From positions 3,243 through 27,332 of the forward strand of contig DBTW01000214.1 in assembly GCA_002307245.1 (NCBI GenBank): a stretch of DNA of 24,090 bases, in the 5' to 3' direction. Within the stretch, counting starts at the first letter, position 1; every line of letters begins with the position of its first letter. This stretch comes from Spirochaetaceae bacterium UBA1306 (GTDB lineage: Bacteria > Spirochaetota > Spirochaetia > Treponematales > Rectinemataceae). Below, in pieces: positions 21,633-24,090 of this stretch. The position numbers were made by a program, and so were the translations under genes. Under the pieces are notes generated by a model that saw nothing but the letters and a program-made list of their open reading frames with translations, did no database searches and was not told the origin of the DNA.

Positions 21633-22769
21633 ATGAAGAGGCTTGTTTCGGTTTCGTTCGTCCTAATTTTTGGCGCGCTCGCACTATGTGCGGAGGATCT
21701 CAAGGTCGCGGTGCTCGCACCCCTGTCCGGCGCGGTCCCGTCCTTCGGCCAGTCCATGCGGGAAGGCGTGTTGTTGGCCATAAACGAGGTGAATGCCAAG
21801 GGTGGCGTCCTCGGGCGGACGATCGTCCCGATAATTGAGGACAGTCAGTGCTCGGCCGATTCCGCGGTGAACGCCGCGAACAAGGTCATCAATCAGGATG
21901 GCGTGCACTATATCATCGGGGAAGTCTGCTCGAGCGCCACGATCCCCGTTTCCGAGATCGCGAATCCCGCCAAGGTCGTCGTCATGACTCCGGATTCGAC
22001 GAACGCCAACGTAACCGTGAACGCGGCCGGAAAGACCAAGGACTATATCTTCCGCGCCTGCTTCATCGATCCTTTCCAGGGTAAGGTCCTGGCCCTGTTC
22101 GCTAAGAGCCGGCTCAAGTCGAAGACCGCGTTCATCCTCTATGATCAGAGCAACGACTATACGATCGGCCTCTCTACCACCTTCGAAGCGCAGTTCACCA
22201 AGGACGGCGGCAAGATCGTCGGCAAGGAGTCCTATACCAAGATCGACGCCGACTTCTCGGCCATACTCGCAAAGGTCAAGATCGCTAAGCCCGATGTCGT
22301 GTTCCTGCCCGATTACTACAACATCGTGAATCTCGTGTGCAAGCAGGCCAAGGAAAAGGGCATCACTACCAATTTTATCGGCGGCGACGGCTGGGATTCC
22401 CCTGATCTGGATTTGGCGGCCGACGATGGCGGCTATTTCTCCACGCACTACTCTCCCAGCGACACTCGTCCGGTCGTGCAGAACTTCATCAAGAACTTCG
22501 GGAGCGCCTACAAGGACGATACCGGAAAGCCGAAAGTCCCCGACGGAGTCGCCGTCCTCGCCTACGACGCGACGAATCTCCTCCTGGCCGGGATCAAGGC
22601 CGCTGGAAAGGACGATACGACGGCGGTCAAGACTGCGCTCGAGAAGATCAGCTTCGAGTCGGTTACTGGCCGGATATCCTTCGATCCTTACCATAACCCC
22701 ATCAAGTCCGCGGTCATCCTCAAGATCAAGGATGGGAAAGTTTCGTTCGATTCCACGATCGCGCCATAA
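21633..22769 (+). CDS. Branched-chain amino acid-type ABC transporter substrate-binding protein
   Basis: A 378-residue periplasmic-binding protein (Peripla_BP_6/LivJ-LivK type). Residues 1-20 are a signal peptide; the Cys at residue 19 (LALCAED) is a weak lipobox, so lipoprotein anchoring is possible but uncertain. The mature start, DLKVAVLAPLSGAVPSFGQS, then GVLLAINEVNAKGGVLGRTI and IIGEVCSSATIPVSEIA, are typical, as is the second-lobe FIGGDGWDSPDL. It would bind a branched-chain or similar amino acid. No permease or ATPase genes are adjacent, so it is an orphan component here. GGAGGG (21623-21628) precedes the ATG. A strong terminator follows. Confidence 0.94.
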   Translation: MKRLVSVSFVLIFGALALCAEDLKVAVLAPLSGAVPSFGQSMREGVLLAINEVNAKGGVLGRTIVPIIEDSQCSADSAVNAANKVINQDGVHYIIGEVCSSATIPVSEIANPAKVVVMTPDSTNANVTVNAAGKTKDYIFRACFIDPFQGKVLALFAKSRLKSKTAFILYDQSNDYTIGLSTTFEAQFTKDGGKIVGKESYTKIDADFSAILAKVKIAKPDVVFLPDYYNIVNLVCKQAKEKGITTNFIGGDGWDSPDLDLAADDGGYFSTHYSPSDTRPVVQNFIKNFGSAYKDDTGKPKVPDGVAVLAYDATNLLLAGIKAAGKDDTTAVKTALEKISFESVTGRISFDPYHNPIKSAVILKIKDGKVSFDSTIAP

Positions 22770-22795
22770 GCTCGATCTTCCCTAGTTTGTTCATT

Positions 22796-22843
22796 GGAGC
22801 TTGATCGGAAGCCTTAAGGCTTCCGATCAAGCTCCTTTTTTTT
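22796..22843 (+). terminator. Strong intrinsic terminator
   Basis: A perfect inverted repeat: an 18-bp stem (22796-22813 with 22818-22835) around a TTAA loop that is itself self-complementary, followed directly by eight T (22836-22843). It ends the binding-protein transcript and insulates the ilv genes. Confidence 0.95.
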
Positions 22844-22844
22844 G

Positions 22845-23092
22845 TTCCTGATAGCTCCTTTTAGTTTTTTGATGTCATTGAGCGGTGTCTGTTTCATTTG
22901 TTGAAATACCGCTTGATGGATACTATCTGAATCATTGAAGATAGAACTGTCTTTAAGCGCCATTGTCTTAATAGAATCGAAACATTGTGTAATAATCCGC
23001 AGTAATACAGAACAGTATGCTTCGTCCTCTTTACAAGCGTTTCACTATGCGATATGTTTACGCAACAAATTGCAGTCCTCCAGGGGAGATCG
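22845..23092 (+). other. AT-rich ilvN upstream region
   Basis: A 248-bp gene-free stretch, far more AT-rich than the coding DNA around it. It contains a hairpin-forming segment (AGCGGT 22881-22886 with ACCGCT 22908-22913, plus inner TTTCA/TGAAA at 22892-22906). Several possible promoter elements lie around 22960-23005 (TTGTCT, TGTAAT, TAATAC), none with a clean pair. AGGGGAG at 23082-23088 is the ilvN ribosome binding site. A short frame here has Ile/Val/Leu-rich codons but no convincing start. Confidence 0.5.
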
Positions 23093-23590
23093 ATGGATCG
23101 TTACGTCCTTTCGGCCCTAGTCCAGAACCACGCGGGCGTACTCTCTCGCGTATCGGGCCTATTCAGCCGCAGGGGCTATAACATCGATAGCCTGACTGTC
23201 GGCGAGACCCAAGAGCCGGGCGTCTCCCGCATGACTATCGTCGTTCGCGGCGACGAGTCGACAATCGAGCAGATTCAGAAGCAGCTCGAGAAACTCGTCG
23301 AGGTCGGGGCCGTGCGCCGTCTCGATCCGGCCAAGGCGGTCTACCGCGAGCTCGCCCTCATCAAAGTCTCGGCTTCCCACGAGAACCGCTCGGATATCCT
23401 TCAAATAGCCAATGTATTCCGGGCGAGGATTGTCGATGTCTCCGCCGAAGTCCTGACCGTCGAGGTCACGGGCGACCAGGAGAAGGTGGACGGCCTCATA
23501 GAGCTCCTCGCGCCCTATGGCATCCGGGAACTCGCCCGCACGGGCATCGCGGCCCTAGAGCGCGGAAACCTTCAACTATCCCTTATTTGA
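23093..23590 (+). CDS. ilvN: Acetolactate synthase small (regulatory) subunit
   Basis: A 165-residue regulatory subunit of acetohydroxyacid synthase, the first common enzyme of Ile, Val and Leu synthesis. The ACT domain (about 3-74) begins YVLSALVQNHAGVLSRVSGL and FSRRGYNIDSLTVGETQEPG; the NHAGVL loop is the usual valine-binding site. The C-terminal domain (about 83-158) includes RELALIKVSA and ends YGIRELARTGIAALERG. I chose ATG 23093, preceded by AGGGGAG; the longer frame to 23054 lacks support. The catalytic subunit gene ilvB, which often precedes ilvN, is absent from the window. ilvC follows after 99 nt. Confidence 0.96.
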   Translation: MDRYVLSALVQNHAGVLSRVSGLFSRRGYNIDSLTVGETQEPGVSRMTIVVRGDESTIEQIQKQLEKLVEVGAVRRLDPAKAVYRELALIKVSASHENRSDILQIANVFRARIVDVSAEVLTVEVTGDQEKVDGLIELLAPYGIRELARTGIAALERGNLQLSLI

Positions 23591-23628
23591 CCGCCCATGC
23601 GCCCCTGGAAGAGGGAGCGCATGGGCGG
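23591..23628 (+). promoter_or_regulatory. Long stem-loop between ilvN and ilvC
   Basis: CCGCCCATGCGC (23591-23602) pairs with GCGCATGGGCGG (23617-23628). The loop can extend the stem by CCCT/AGGG with one bulged A. It starts right after the ilvN stop codon and is not followed by T. Likely roles are mRNA protection, processing, or a partial transcriptional brake between the two genes. Confidence 0.65.
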
Positions 23629-23689
23629 CGAGAGAGCCACAGTGAACTACCCGTAGCCCGGTTAAGGACGCGGGAGGAGGCATAGCATC

Positions 23690-24090
23690 ATGGCAATCAT
23701 GTATTACGACAAGGATTGCGACCCCAAGGCGCTCGCCGGCAAGACGATCGCCGTCATCGGCTACGGCAGTCAGGGTCACGCGCACGCCCTCAACCTCAAG
23801 GACTCGGGGCACAAGGTCATCATCGGTCTGTACGAGGGTTCGAAGAGCTGGAAGGAAGCCGAGTCCAAGGGCTTCAAGGTTATGACGGCCAAGGACGCGG
23901 CCGCCGCCGCCGACTTCATCATGATCCTCATCAACGACGAGAAGCAGGCCAAGCTCTACAAGGAGAGCGTGGAGCCCGGCCTGACGAAGGGTAAGACCCT
24001 CGCCTTCGCCCATGGCTTCAACATCCATTTCAAGCAGATCCTCCCGCCGGCGAACGTCAACGTCGTGATGATCGCGCCCAAGGGCCCGGG
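23690..24090 (+). CDS. ilvC: Ketol-acid reductoisomerase, N-terminal fragment
   Basis: N-terminal 133 residues of the NADPH- or NADH-dependent enzyme that isomerises and reduces acetolactate in valine, leucine and isoleucine synthesis. The gene runs off the window end. The dinucleotide-binding motif is GYGSQGHAHALNL (about 24-36), followed by the cofactor loop IGLYEGSKSWKEAESKGFKV. ILINDEKQAKLY, FAHGFNIHF and MIAPKGPG are also conserved. The loop has Tyr where many enzymes have Arg (GLR), a variant also seen in clostridial-type enzymes. AGGAGG (23675-23680) precedes ATG 23690. It is probably cotranscribed with ilvN. Confidence 0.97.
   Translation, partial: MAIMYYDKDCDPKALAGKTIAVIGYGSQGHAHALNLKDSGHKVIIGLYEGSKSWKEAESKGFKVMTAKDAAAAADFIMILINDEKQAKLYKESVEPGLTKGKTLAFAHGFNIHFKQILPPANVNVVMIAPKGP

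Noticed and set aside
22935..23120. Ile/Val/Leu-containing short frame upstream of ilvN as an attenuator leader peptide
   Set aside because: It needs a TTG start with no ribosome binding site, runs into ilvN, and no terminator/antiterminator pair is evident.
23690..24090. Tyr in the ilvC cofactor loop (GLYEGSKS) as a novel NADH switch
   Set aside because: The same variant is, as far as I recall, common in clostridial-type enzymes, so it is not new by itself and cofactor choice cannot be read from it alone.

Overview
The window is a GC-rich bacterial chromosome segment, densely coding, with no CRISPR array, no insertion sequence and no tRNA or rRNA gene that I can see. It is most likely from a Spirochaetota genome. 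This is inference. It rests on the order rpsP-khpA-rimM-trmD-rplS followed by FliK-like and FlhB-tail genes and an HD-GYP gene, a two-membrane envelope (a LolA-like protein and an outer-membrane barrel), a chemoreceptor, and the style of the DUF4384 protein. The genus cannot be read from the sequence.

Layout. (1) 1-900: the end of an F-type ATP synthase operon (atpD tail, atpC) and a hairpin terminator shared with genes arriving from the right. (2) 990-2791: a leftward pair (64-aa unknown protein, gamma-carbonic-anhydrase fold protein) divergent from a secreted DUF4384 protein. (3) 2802-9083, leftward: a tightly packed seven-gene operon of a 6-TM protein, a winged-helix regulator, an ABC ATPase, two FtsX/MacB-type permeases, a LolA-like periplasmic protein and an outer-membrane barrel. 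It reads as a complete trans-envelope lipid or lipoprotein trafficking system with its own regulator. Its promoter (TTGATC N17 TATAAT) is covered by three alternating TATAAAC/GTTTATA half-sites, a good candidate operator. (4) 9241-10119: a divergently transcribed DUF4097 protein. (5) 10122-14979, leftward: a chemoreceptor, a long-chain acyl-CoA synthetase and a tRNA-dihydrouridine synthase.

(6) 15049-20631, rightward: a ten-gene operon. It starts with a leader hairpin and rpsP, khpA, rimM, trmD and rplS, then continues through a FliK-like protein, an FlhB C-terminal-domain paralogue, an HD-GYP protein with an altered metal site, YraN, and a small basic protein with a possible FlgM-like tail. 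Many junctions overlap by 4 to 47 nt. Translation, flagellar export and c-di-GMP functions are therefore tied together. (7) 20747-21346: a protein with an Arg/Gly-rich N-terminus and a CxxC...HxxC metal site. (8) 21347-23092: an AT-richer stretch with a nested inverted-repeat region (possible structured RNA), an orphan branched-chain amino acid-type binding protein, a very strong terminator, and the leader of the ilv genes. (9) 23093-end: ilvN, a strong intergenic hairpin, and ilvC cut by the window end.

The most interesting items are the self-contained envelope-transport operon with its predicted operator, the FlhB paralogue that starts at the point where normal FlhB cleaves itself, the HD-GYP protein lacking a metal-binding histidine, and the unexplained structured intergenic region before the binding-protein gene.
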